Assembly: GCA_039920165.1 (NCBI GenBank)
Contig: JBDSEG010000340.1
Location: forward strand, 1 to 51,766
Direction of reading: 5' to 3'
DNA length: 51,766 bases
From: JBDSEG01 sp039920165
GTDB lineage: Bacteria; Pseudomonadota; Gammaproteobacteria; Burkholderiales; Burkholderiaceae_C
Of this stretch, positions 1 through 7,137 are shown in pieces. Positions within the stretch are counted from its first letter, which is position 1; each line of letters opens with the position of its first letter. Below the pieces are notes generated by a model. It did not search any database and was not told where the DNA came from. It saw only the letters and a program-made list of their open reading frames with translations. The position numbers were made by a program, and so were the translations under genes.

Positions 1-615
1 GTGGTCGAGCAGTTCGCCGGCGTAGCGGGTGATGTCGAGGTAGTAGCCGGGGATCTCGCGCTTCTCCACCGGCGCGCCGGAGCGCCAGCCGCGCCCGTCG
101 ATCACCTGCTCGTTGGCCAGCACGGTCTGGTCGACCGGGTCCCAGTTCACGACCTGGGTGCGGCGCTCGGCGATGCCGGCGTCGAGCATCCTGAGGAACA
201 GCCATTGGTTCCAGCGGTAGTACGCGGGCGAACAGGTCGCGATCTCGCGGCTCCAGTCGATCGCAAGACCCATTGCCTGCATCTGGCGCTTCATCGCGGC
301 GATGTTGTCGTAGGTCCACTTGGCAGGTGGCACCTTGTTCTTGATCGCGGCGTTCTCGGCCGGCAAGCCGAAGGCGTCCCAACCCATCGGCATCAGCACG
401 TTCATGCCCTTCATTCGCAACTGCCGCGCGAGCATGTCGTTGATGGTGTAGTTGCGCACATGGCCCATGTGCAGCTTGCCGCTCGGGTAGGGCAGCATCG
501 AGCAGGCGTAGTACTTGGGCTTTTTCGGGTCCTCGACCACTCGGTAGGCGTCGGCCGCGGTCCACGCGGCCTGCGCGACGCGCTCGATCTCAAAGGGTTT
601 GAAGTCCGGGCTCAT
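1..615 (-). CDS. leuS: Leucyl-tRNA synthetase, N-terminal part (runs off the left edge)
   Basis: Class I aminoacyl-tRNA synthetase that charges tRNA-Leu in the cytoplasm. The 205 codons present begin MSPDFKPFEIERVAQ and include the catalytic-fold signature YPSGKLHMGHVRNY, whose HMGH is the HIGH-box ATP site, followed by the family-typical GWDAFGLPAENAA and NWDPVDQTVLANEQVIDG. The editing domain and the KMSKS loop lie outside the window. The ATG at 615 is chosen because bacterial LeuRS starts a few residues before the 'W' of the AAW motif. The gene is divergent from the DNA ligase gene, with 119 bp between them for both promoters. In many Burkholderiales exbD lies directly upstream of leuS; here about 5.4 kb intervenes. 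Confidence 0.97.
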   Translation of the reverse strand, partial: MSPDFKPFEIERVAQAAWTAADAYRVVEDPKKPKYYACSMLPYPSGKLHMGHVRNYTINDMLARQLRMKGMNVLMPMGWDAFGLPAENAAIKNKVPPAKWTYDNIAAMKRQMQAMGLAIDWSREIATCSPAYYRWNQWLFLRMLDAGIAERRTQVVNWDPVDQTVLANEQVIDGRGWRSGAPVEKREIPGYYLDITRYAGELLDH

Positions 616-734
616 GGGGTGGGCGCGCGCGAGGGCGCACGCTCGAAGGTCGATCGAAAGAAGCGAATCGATTATAGGAAGCGGCATGATGCCGACTTGC
701 CTGCAAACGCGACTGCGAGCCCGCGCCGACCGCC

Positions 735-1580
735 ATGAGAGCAACCATTCGTATCTTGCTCGCCGCCTGGGCGCTCGTCGCTGGGCTCGCAGCATCGGCG
801 CAGACCGCCCCGCCGGCGTTGCTGCTGGCCAATGTCTATGCCGGCCAGGTCGATCCCGCGGCCTACCTGGTGAGCGAGAAATACGACGGCATTCGGGCGC
901 TCTGGGACGGCGCCACGCTGCGCTTTCGCAGCGGCCGGACCGTCCTCGCGCCGGCCTGGTTCACGGCCTGCCTGCCCAAGCAAGCGCTCGACGGCGAACT
1001 GTGGCTCGGCCGCCGCCGCTTCGATGCGCTGTCGGGCCTTGTGCGGCGCGATCCGCCCGACGACGCGGCGTGGCGCGAGGTGCGCTACATGCTGTTCGAA
1101 CTGCCCGACGCGCCCGGCAGTTTCGAGGAGCGCGCACGGGCGATCGTGGCGCTGGTGCGCGGTGCCGGCTGCCCCGCGCTGCACGCCGTCGAGCAGACCC
1201 GCGTCGCCGGCCGTGCCGACCTGAAACGCCGGCTCGACCGCACCGTGGCGCAGGGCGGCGAAGGCCTGATGCTGCATCTCGCCTCCGCGCCCTACGCCAC
1301 CGGGCGCAGCGATGTGCTGCTCAAGCTCAAACCGTATCTGGATACCGAGGCGCGGGTGGTCGGGCACCGCCCGGGCAAGGGCAAATATGCGGGGCAGATG
1401 GGCGCACTCGAACTGCAGACGCCGGCCGGTCTGAGCTTTCGCCTCGGCAGCGGCTTCAGCGATGCGCAGCGGCGCGACCCGCCGCCGATCGGCAGCCTCG
1501 TCACCTACCGCTACCGCGACCTGACGCCCTCGGGTCGGCCGCGCTTCGCGAGCTTTTTGCGAGTGGCCGAGGCGCCATGA
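735..1580 (+). CDS. Secreted ATP-dependent DNA ligase (LigE type)
   Basis: A 281-residue minimal ATP-dependent DNA ligase that seals nicks through a lysyl-AMP intermediate. Motif I is EKYDG with nucleophile Lys49; motif III-like Glu88 lies in DGELW, motif IV is GGEGLML (Glu176), and motif V is LLKLKP (Lys197, Lys199). The adenylation domain is followed by a short OB-like domain, with no further DNA-binding domains, as in the Lig E group. Residues 1-23 form a convincing signal peptide (hydrophobic core, then ASAQT), which suggests periplasmic export. Lig E enzymes are proposed to act on incoming or extracellular DNA. The stop overlaps the start of the DUF1415 gene (ATGA), so the two are probably co-transcribed and translationally coupled. 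Confidence 0.93.
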   Translation: MRATIRILLAAWALVAGLAASAQTAPPALLLANVYAGQVDPAAYLVSEKYDGIRALWDGATLRFRSGRTVLAPAWFTACLPKQALDGELWLGRRRFDALSGLVRRDPPDDAAWREVRYMLFELPDAPGSFEERARAIVALVRGAGCPALHAVEQTRVAGRADLKRRLDRTVAQGGEGLMLHLASAPYATGRSDVLLKLKPYLDTEARVVGHRPGKGKYAGQMGALELQTPAGLSFRLGSGFSDAQRRDPPPIGSLVTYRYRDLTPSGRPRFASFLRVAEAP

Positions 1581-2167
1581 GCGCTACCTCGGACCGCGAA
1601 GATATCGCCCTCGCCGAGACGCGCGCCTGGCTCGAGCGCGCGGTGATCGGCCTGAACCTGTGCCCGTTTGCCAAGGCACCGCATGCCAAGGGACAGATCC
1701 GCTTCGTGCTCAGTCGAGCAGCCGACGATGAAGGACTGCTGGCCGACTTGCAGTCGGAACTAGAGACATTGATCGAGGCCGATCCGGCGCGCATCGAGAC
1801 CACGCTGCTGGTGCACCCGCTGCTCCTCGCCGATTTCGATGCATTCAACGATTTTCTCGATCCCGCCGAAGCCCTGCTCGAAGCGATGGAATTGGTCGGG
1901 GTGGTGCAGCTCGCGAGCTTTCATCCGCGCTTTCGGTTCGAGGGAACCGAGGCCGACGATCTGTCCAACGCGACCAACCGCTCGCCCTACCCGACCCTGC
2001 ACCTGCTTCGCGAGGCAAGCGTCGAGCGCGCGGTCGAGGCCTTCCCCGACCCCGCGGCGATCTTCGAGGCCAACCTCGCAACGCTCGACGCGCTGGGCGT
2101 TCCAGGCTGGGACGCCTTGCGTGCTGCCTGCCGCGACGATGCGGTGGCCGGCGTCCCGAATCGATAG
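1577..2167 (+). CDS. DUF1415 family protein
   Basis: A 196-residue cytoplasmic protein matching the DUF1415 family by its N-terminal pattern W-x4-VIGLNLCPFAKAP and the later FHPRFRF and NRSPYPTLHLLRE blocks. The conserved Cys in LNLCPFA and the Arg/Tyr-rich blocks may form an active site, but no reaction is established to my knowledge. No signal peptide or membrane segment is visible. The ATG at 1577 overlaps the upstream ligase stop by 4 nt, and the next gene starts 7 nt downstream, so these genes form a compact operon. The length matches the family. Confidence 0.93.
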   Translation: MSATSDREDIALAETRAWLERAVIGLNLCPFAKAPHAKGQIRFVLSRAADDEGLLADLQSELETLIEADPARIETTLLVHPLLLADFDAFNDFLDPAEALLEAMELVGVVQLASFHPRFRFEGTEADDLSNATNRSPYPTLHLLREASVERAVEAFPDPAAIFEANLATLDALGVPGWDALRAACRDDAVAGVPNR

Positions 2168-2174
2168 GAAACCG

Positions 2175-3143
2175 ATGCTGCGATTCGCTGATATCAAAGC
2201 CGCCGCTCAGCGCCTGCGCGGCGTCGCTCACCGCACGCCGGTGCTCACTTCGTCCACGCTCGACCGCCTGCTCGGCGCACAGGTGTTCATGAAAGCCGAG
2301 AACCTGCAGCGGATGGGCGCCTTCAAATTCCGCGGCGGCTACAACGCGGTCAGCGTGCTGAGCCCGGCGCAGCGAGCGCGCGGCGTGGTCGCCTTCTCGT
2401 CGGGCAACCATGCGCAGGCGGTGGCGCTCGCGGCGCGGCTGCATGGCTGCCACGCGACCATCGTGATGCCCGAGGATGCGCCGCGCGCCAAGCTCGAGGC
2501 AACCCGAGGTTATGGCGCGGAAGTGGTGCTGTACGACCGCTACGCGCAGGACCGCGCGGCAATCGCGCAGCGCATCGTCACCGAACGTGGCGTCGCGCTG
2601 ATCCCGCCCTACGACCACCTGCCGGTGATGGCGGGCCAAGGGACGACGGCGCTCGAACTGATCGAGGATGTCGGCCCGCTCGATGCGCTGATCGTCTGCG
2701 CCGGCGGCGGCGGGCTCCTGTCGGGCTGCGCGGTCGCTGCGCGGCACTCGCTGCCGAAGATTCGCCTCTTTGCCGCCGAGCCCGAGCGCGGCAACGATCT
2801 GCAGCAGTCGCTGCGCCTCGGCCGCATCGTCAGCATCGACGTGCCGCGCACGATCTGCGACGGCCAGCAGACGCAATCGGTCGGCGAGCATCCGTTCCAA
2901 GTGATTCGCGCGCTCGTCGAGGAGGGGCTCACCGCGACCGACCAGCAGGTGCTCGACACGATGCGCTTCGCCTTCGAGACGATGAAGATCGTGCTCGAAC
3001 CTTCGGGCGCCTGCGCCCTCGCCTGCCTGATGGCGCAGGGCGATCGCTTCGCCGGGCTGCGCGTGGGCGTCACCTTGTCAGGCGGCAATATCGCCGCGGA
3101 TCGTTTCGCCGCCCTGATGAGCGGCGCGGAATCGGTCGCCTAA
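2175..3143 (+). CDS. PLP-dependent threonine/serine (or threo-3-hydroxyaspartate) ammonia-lyase
   Basis: A 322-residue fold-type II PLP enzyme that deaminates hydroxy-amino acids such as threonine or serine to 2-oxo acids. The PLP-binding Lys51 lies in GAFKFRGGYNA, the substrate loop is SSGNHAQAVA, and the phosphate-binding glycine loop is CAGGGGLLSG. The C-terminal SGGN motif is typical of this group. There is no ACT regulatory domain, so this is the short, catabolic or promiscuous type rather than biosynthetic IlvA. The sequence resembles threonine dehydratase/threo-3-hydroxyaspartate ammonia-lyase and serine racemase relatives, and substrate cannot be decided from sequence. It is last in the ligase-DUF1415 operon and is followed by a TCCTAC-type intergenic element. 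Confidence 0.92.
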   Translation: MLRFADIKAAAQRLRGVAHRTPVLTSSTLDRLLGAQVFMKAENLQRMGAFKFRGGYNAVSVLSPAQRARGVVAFSSGNHAQAVALAARLHGCHATIVMPEDAPRAKLEATRGYGAEVVLYDRYAQDRAAIAQRIVTERGVALIPPYDHLPVMAGQGTTALELIEDVGPLDALIVCAGGGGLLSGCAVAARHSLPKIRLFAAEPERGNDLQQSLRLGRIVSIDVPRTICDGQQTQSVGEHPFQVIRALVEEGLTATDQQVLDTMRFAFETMKIVLEPSGACALACLMAQGDRFAGLRVGVTLSGGNIAADRFAALMSGAESVA

Positions 3144-3148
3144 TCCCT

Positions 3149-3179
3149 GTCCTACGGCAGATTCGTCGCCTGCCGACAG
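3149..3179 (+). promoter_or_regulatory. Bipartite TCCTAC-N17-CCGACA element
   Basis: GTCCTACGG (3149-3157) is followed by CCGACAG (3173-3179), with 17 nt between TCCTAC and CCGACA. The same pair with 18-nt spacing recurs at 29989, 31878, 41080 and 47272 (the last two with CGGAC), each time upstream of a small or stress-type gene. The site lies 32 nt before the proline-rich ORF. The function is inferred to be a promoter or operator. Confidence 0.45.
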
Positions 3180-3211
3180 CGAATTCAGCGCGCGCGGAGC
3201 AGACTGCCTGA

Positions 3212-3394
3212 ATGGCTCTCATCCACCTGCACCTGCCCGACGGCGAGCCCGACACTCGGCCTCCGCCGCCCGCGCCGGCACCGCCGGGCCCGCCGCCCGT
3301 GACCGACCCGATCCCGCCGACCGGGCTTCCGAGCCCGGTGCGCGAGCCGTATCCCGATCCCGCGACGGATCGGTTCGACAACTTCGCTTCCTGA
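3212..3394 (+). CDS. Small proline-rich hypothetical protein
   Basis: A 60-residue protein, about one third proline, with a leading hydrophobic MALIHLHLP segment and a disordered PPPP/PPG/PPP tract. I have the impression that short proteins of this style occur in Betaproteobacteria next to stress genes, but I know no function. A weak GGAG-like ribosome site lies 11 nt upstream of the ATG. The TCCTAC element just upstream supports it being expressed. Proline-rich ORFs arise easily in GC-rich DNA, so confidence is limited. Confidence 0.42.
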   Translation: MALIHLHLPDGEPDTRPPPPAPAPPGPPPVTDPIPPTGLPSPVREPYPDPATDRFDNFAS

Positions 3395-3448
3395 GCGCGC
3401 GCATCGCGCGCCGCGTGAAGGTATCGCGCTGGGCGTCGACGACGACCC

Positions 3449-3966
3449 GTGCTTGGAGTTCGCTGGTGGCGTCGCAGGCGTGAACCGCTGCGCGCCTGGT
3501 CAAGGTCACCGCTGTATCCCGAGCAGGATGCGATCGCCAATCCGCGACGTTGCTGGAATTGGTTCGATCTGCGATCCGGGCGTGCCGCGGCCGAGGCCGC
3601 GAGCATTTGCGCAGGCGATCGCTCCGATGCAGCCCTGTATCCGGTCGATCCGCGTCGGGTCGCGGTCGCCGGTCTGTCGGCAGGCGCCAGCATGGCGGCG
3701 CTGCTCGCGACGCGCTATCCGCAGCGCTTCACGGCGGTCGCGATGCATTCGGGCGTTGCGCCCGATGCGAGGCAGTCTTCTGCGACGATCGTATCGGCGA
3801 TGCAGGGGCGCCGCACGGCGGCGCCATTGGCAGTGCACGAGGCGCTGCCGCCGTTGCTGATCGTGCACGGCAGCGTCGACCGGGTCGCCGCCAACCGCAA
3901 CCCCGCCCCACGGCCGAACTGTGGGCAGTGAGCGGCGCGCGGGCGGTGACGCCACAAGCGGCCTGA
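3449..3966 (+). pseudogene. Decayed PHB-depolymerase-type esterase (LpqC family)
   Basis: Remnant of an alpha/beta-hydrolase of the esterase PHB-depolymerase family. The frame starting at 3449 carries the family core: LYPEQDAIANP, CWNWFDLRSGRAAAEAASI, the nucleophile elbow GLSAGASMAALLATRYPQRF, and LPPLLIVHGSVDRVAANRN. The N-terminal oxyanion region (LHGC) is missing. Near 3897-3905 the frame slips: in the frame of 3550-3966 the expected continuation AELWAVSGARAVTPQAA appears and then stops, so the C-terminal third with the catalytic His is gone. Intact members are about 350 residues. No start codon with a ribosome site precedes the conserved part. This looks like genuine multi-step decay rather than one sequencing error. 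Confidence 0.85.
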
Positions 3967-3988
3967 CGAACGATTGGCCGGCGAGCTC

Positions 3989-4489
3989 TTACATCTTCAC
4001 GTCGGCATGGTCGCCCATCTGCGGCGGCTTGCCGGTGATGACCGCTGCGGCCATCTTCAGCAATTGAACGACCTGGTTTTCCGTCACGTTCCAGTAGCTC
4101 GCCGAAGCAATGCGCACCCGGACCAGTGCGAGATCGGGATCGTCGATACCTTTCGGAAACCAGGCCTTCGTCATCACGTTCCAGAGCTGCTTCTTCTTCG
4201 CCGCGTCCTCGACCACGGCTGCCTCACCCGAGACCGAGACCCAGCTGTCCTTTCCCGGATCGGCATAGATCACGCAAACTTGCGTAGAGGCGGCCAGGTC
4301 GGTTGCGGCCTCGCTCTGGCGCGACATGAAGAACCACAAGGCGTTCTCCTCGTCGAGCTTGGCGTTCTGCGTGGTCATGGGCCGTGCCTGCAGAGTGCCT
4401 TCGGCATTGCGCGTCGTGAACATCGCAAACTTGATGTCCTTGATCAGGTCCCAGAGCGTGGCTTCGGTCGCGGTGTGGTGCTGCGTCAT
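3989..4489 (-). CDS. Pyridoxamine-5'-phosphate-oxidase-like general stress protein
   Basis: A 166-residue split-barrel flavin-binding protein of the general-stress-protein-26 type. Typical features are the N-terminal helix with LWDLIKDIKFAMFTT, the LQARPM strand, LWFFMSRQSEAATDL, VSVSGEAAVVED and WFPKGIDDPDLALVRVRI. The family binds FMN or related cofactors, and its physiological substrate is unknown. There is no signal peptide, so it is cytoplasmic. It is monocistronic or read through from the lipoprotein gene upstream (80 nt gap). The ATG at 4489 lacks a strong Shine-Dalgarno, but the length fits the family. Confidence 0.92.
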   Translation of the reverse strand: MTQHHTATEATLWDLIKDIKFAMFTTRNAEGTLQARPMTTQNAKLDEENALWFFMSRQSEAATDLAASTQVCVIYADPGKDSWVSVSGEAAVVEDAAKKKQLWNVMTKAWFPKGIDDPDLALVRVRIASASYWNVTENQVVQLLKMAAAVITGKPPQMGDHADVKM

Positions 4490-4569
4490 GTCAGTGGAGG
4501 TTGCAAAGACTCAAAGAAGTTCGGGCGCGAGCGCTTGCACGCTGGCGCCCGAGCGAGATGCGGGATGAC

Positions 4570-4800
4570 TTATTTGCCGGCGCCGGATGCAGGCGGAACG
4601 ACGATCACCGCCGTATCGCCGGGGCGTCCGGTGGCACCCATCGCCCCAGTGGCACCGGCCGGGCCTGCCGGTCCGGGAGCCGGAACGACGACGGTCGACG
4701 GCGAAGGCGAAGGCGAGGGAACGGCGACGACGGTGGGCTTGTCGCAGGCGGCAAGTCCAGCGGCAACGACGACGGCGGACAGGTACAGGGAATGGTTCAT
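4570..4800 (-). CDS. Collagen-like mini lipoprotein
   Basis: A 76-residue predicted lipoprotein. The signal peptide ends in the lipobox LAAC with Cys19, followed by a proline/serine spacer (PSPSPSPS) and a collagen-like Gly-X-Y run (GPAGPAGATGAMGATGRPGD). It is therefore anchored in the outer or inner membrane with a short, possibly triple-helical stalk. No enzymatic function is expected. Collagen-like tails in bacteria usually trimerise or act as surface stalks, but seven triplets is very short. It lies downstream of the lectin-like lipoprotein gene, with a hairpin between them. GAGGATTC-type purine-rich sequence precedes the ATG. Confidence 0.72.
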   Translation of the reverse strand: MNHSLYLSAVVVAAGLAACDKPTVVAVPSPSPSPSTVVVPAPGPAGPAGATGAMGATGRPGDTAVIVVPPASGAGK

Positions 4801-4954
4801 TCTTGAATCCTCGGTGGTTGAGATATCGCCGCTTGTCGAGAGGACCTCCTCCGGTCAGCGCTACAAGACGACGCACACGCTCTATTCAGCGCTTGGTAGA
4901 AATTTAAATCCGCCGCGCACAGTACCGCGCGGTGCTACGCCGCAAGACCCTGTC

Positions 4955-4987
4955 GGAAAGATGCCCGTCCTCGACGGGCGTCTTTCC
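4955..4987. terminator. Strong hairpin, likely bidirectional terminator
   Basis: Arms of 15 nt (4955-4969 and 4973-4987) flank a CTC loop, with only one G-T type mismatch. The inner GC-rich part GCCCGTC/GACGGGC is followed by TCTTTCC. It lies 3' of the lectin-like gene and 5' of the mini-lipoprotein gene on the minus strand. The U-tract is short, so it may instead be an mRNA-stabilising or regulatory structure. Confidence 0.55.
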
Positions 4988-5028
4988 TACGGAACCGGTG
5001 CCGCGCGTCAGGGCGGTTTCGCAGTCCG

Positions 5029-5703
5029 TCAGTTGGCAGCAAAGCAGTAGAAGAGTCCGCCGCCACCGGTCGCCTTCAGCTGATCCTGGCTGCACCCGCG
5101 CGTGACATGCGACGAGTTTCACGATTTGGCCGGCGGCTGCTGGTCCAGGCCCATGCGGTCGTGGTGGCCCACCATCGTCTGGCCTTCGCCGCTCGAGGTC
5201 CAGTTGGCGCAGGTCATATTCTTGTCGCCGGTCGCCAGACGGCCGTCGGGCGTCGAGCCGGTCAGGATATCGTGGGTATTGGGCGTATCGCCACTGCCGT
5301 TGATGACCGCGCCCTTCTCGGTGAGCGCGCTCTGCTTGGACAGCTTGTTGGCCGAATGGAGCTGGCCCAGATCGTCGGCGATGACGTCGCCCTTGGCATT
5401 GGCCCAGGGCCCGCGACCGATGCGGTCGCGGGCATGGACCACACCGGCGCCGCCCGAAGCATCGGCGCTGAGGTAGGCGCGCCAGGTCTTGCTTCCAGCA
5501 CCGGCGGCGCTGGCGAGTGCCTGGCAATGGCGGTCGGCACCCGCGAGTCCGCCCAGATCGGCGCCCTTGCCCGGGCCTGCGCTGGTGACGAAGAAACTCA
5601 TGCCGCTGCCCGGGCCTGCGCCCATGCCACCTATGGCAGCACAGGCGCCAAGCACCATGACGGATCCGGCCATCAGCGACCAGCGAGCGTAACGACGATT
5701 CAT
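5029..5703 (-). pseudogene. Lectin-like lipoprotein gene interrupted by an in-frame TGA
   Basis: The open frame 5703-5119 codes for 194 residues: a lipoprotein signal (lipobox LGAC, Cys21) and then a C-type-lectin/DUF1554-like domain with MSFFVTSAGPGKGADLGGLAGADRHC, TWRAYLS, ARDRIGRGPW and CANWTSSGEGQTMVGHHDRMGL. It ends PPAKS-TGA. The same frame continues NSSHVTRGCSQDQLKATGGGGLFYCFAAN to a TGA at 5031-5029. Family members, as I recall them, read KSWNSSH here, so TGA at 5119-5121 replaces a TGG Trp codon. The truncated product loses about 30 residues, including two Cys that probably form disulfides. It has a strong AAGGAG site before the ATG. This is a real nonsense mutation, a sequencing error or readthrough; the domain is otherwise intact, so loss would be recent. 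Confidence 0.82.
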
Positions 5704-5807
5704 GAAGTCTCCTTTGCAAGTGATGAGTGAATGTGAGGCCTGTCACCGGCCTGCGCGGCACTGTATACGCAGAGCCGACAGCGCTATTGCGCAGGCGCCA
5801 CGCGGCG

Positions 5808-5996
5808 CTAGCGCATGCGCTGGCTCCAGACCTTGAAGGCGCTCGGCGTCAGTTCGCGGCGCATCACGCGCATCAGCTCGCCCGCACCCAGGCCATGGCG
5901 CAGCAGCACCTGGTGGAAGGGTGGATGGTCGTACCACGCCGTCTCGACGACGCGCGCGGTCTGCTCGGGCGTGAGGCGCGGAGCCCGCTTGGCCAC
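5808..5996 (-). CDS. DUF2805/TIGR03643 small protein
   Basis: A 62-residue protein matching the TIGR03643/DUF2805 family: LTPEQTARVVETAWYDHPPFHQVLLRHGLGAGELMRVMRRELTPSAFKVW contains the conserved W-x-D-x-x-PF and MRR-x-x-x-PS-x-FK-x-W blocks. A helix-turn-helix-like shape is plausible, but no function is established. The start is GTG at 5996; no ATG is available in the short space after exbD (11 nt downstream of its stop). It is probably the last gene of the bamE-dapB-exbB-exbD transcript. Confidence 0.82.
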   Translation of the reverse strand: MAKRAPRLTPEQTARVVETAWYDHPPFHQVLLRHGLGAGELMRVMRRELTPSAFKVWSQRMR

Positions 5997-6007
5997 GGCG
6001 ACGTGGT

Positions 6008-6433
6008 TCAGGGCCGGTTCGACCCGGGCTCGGTGACGAAGCCGATGCGCGCAAGACCGGCCTTCTGGATCGCACCGATCAGCTCGGCGACCCGGCCGTA
6101 GGGCACGCTGCGGTCGGCGCGCAACTGCACCTCGGTCTGCGGATTGCGCCGCGCTGCTTCGAGCAGTCGTGCGGCCAGCTGCTCGGCCGTGATCGGCTCC
6201 TCGCCGACATACAGCCGCCCCTGGGCATCGATCGCGAGGCTGACGAAGAGCGGGTTGTCGCCCGGCTTGGCGGCGTCGCTGCGCGGCAGGTCGAGCTTGA
6301 GGCTCGAAGACATCAGCGGTGCGGTGATCATGAAGATGACCAGCAGCACCAGCATCACGTCGATCAGCGGCGTCATATTGATGTCGCTCATCGGCTGCGG
6401 CCGGGCCGTGCGTTCGAGGCGTCCGAAGGCCAT
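6008..6433 (-). CDS. exbD: ExbD/TolR-family biopolymer transport protein
   Basis: A 141-residue inner-membrane protein with one transmembrane helix (about residues 22-42). It carries the family signature MSDINMTPLIDVMLVLLVIFMITAPL, in which Asp25 is the membrane proton-translocation residue, followed by a periplasmic domain. With ExbB it forms the proton-driven motor that energises TonB- or Tol-dependent outer-membrane processes. The ATG at 6433 is preferred over the longer open frame because the extra N-terminal residues are a shadow of exbB's other frame. It sits 4 nt downstream of exbB. No TonB gene is adjacent. Confidence 0.95.
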   Translation of the reverse strand: MAFGRLERTARPQPMSDINMTPLIDVMLVLLVIFMITAPLMSSSLKLDLPRSDAAKPGDNPLFVSLAIDAQGRLYVGEEPITAEQLAARLLEAARRNPQTEVQLRADRSVPYGRVAELIGAIQKAGLARIGFVTEPGSNRP

Positions 6434-6437
6434 CGCT

Positions 6438-7127
6438 TCAGCCTTCGGTCGCGCCGCGCGTCGGGTCGGCCGAACGTCCGCCGTCGCGGTCGAGCACCAT
6501 TTCGCGCAAGTCGTGCGCGAAGCCCTCCAGGTCGGCTTCGCAGCTGCCCACGAGCTTGCCGTAGACGTTGTAGGCAAGGACCGCGGGGATCGCGACCGCC
6601 AGGCCGGCGGCCGTCATGACGAGCGCCTCGCCGACCGGACCGGCGACGCGCTCGATGCTGATGGCACCCGCAGTCGAGATGCCGACCAGGGCGTGATAGA
6701 TACCCCAAACCGTGCCCAACAGGCCGACGAACGGCGCGGTGCTGCCGATCGATGCGAGCAGCACCTGGCCCCATTGCAAATGCGCGAGGACGCCGTGCAA
6801 GGCGTCGCGCAGGCGTCGCGTGAGCTGCGAATCGGCATGCGCATGCGCCTGCAACGTGCCGCCCGGCGGGTTGGCAACTGCCGCGGCGAGCAGCGGCTGC
6901 AGCACCGCCTCGCGGTCGAAGGCGAGCAGTTGCTGGCGCCCTTCGTCCAGGGACGCGGCTGCCCAGAAGGCCGGCACGGCGCGCGCCAGATCGCGCCGCA
7001 CGCGGCGCAGCAGCCAGCCTTTCCAGAAAATCATCACCCAGGCGCCGACCGACATCGCAAGCAACAGCAGCGCGACGCTGCGAGTAATGGCGTCGCCCTG
7101 CGACCAGAAGCTCTCGAAGCTGCCCAT
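6438..7127 (-). CDS. exbB: ExbB/TolQ/MotA-family proton channel protein
   Basis: A 229-residue inner-membrane protein with three hydrophobic segments: residues about 15-35, a conserved pair around GQVLLASIGSTAPFVGLLGTVWGIYHAL, and EALVMTAAGLAVAIPAVLAYNVYG. These are the diagnostic MotA/TolQ/ExbB blocks lining the proton path. It partners ExbD immediately downstream. The ATG at 7127 (MGSFESFW) is chosen since the upstream extension overlaps dapB in another frame; dapB ends 10 nt earlier. Energy-coupling for siderophore uptake is plausible, given fur nearby. Confidence 0.95.
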   Translation of the reverse strand: MGSFESFWSQGDAITRSVALLLLAMSVGAWVMIFWKGWLLRRVRRDLARAVPAFWAAASLDEGRQQLLAFDREAVLQPLLAAAVANPPGGTLQAHAHADSQLTRRLRDALHGVLAHLQWGQVLLASIGSTAPFVGLLGTVWGIYHALVGISTAGAISIERVAGPVGEALVMTAAGLAVAIPAVLAYNVYGKLVGSCEADLEGFAHDLREMVLDRDGGRSADPTRGATEG

Positions 7128-7137
7128 CGAGGGTTCT

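Noticed and set aside
1..738. 245-residue plus-strand ORF at the left edge
   Set aside because: Antisense to leuS, whose HMGH and other motifs are clear on the minus strand.
599..2167. 522-residue plus-strand frame
   Set aside because: Only its last 196 codons (DUF1415) are coding; the rest is an Arg-rich shadow of the ligase gene.
5119..5121. TGA as a selenocysteine codon
   Set aside because: Family context points to Trp (TGG) at this site, and I see no redox motif or clear downstream SECIS-type hairpin.
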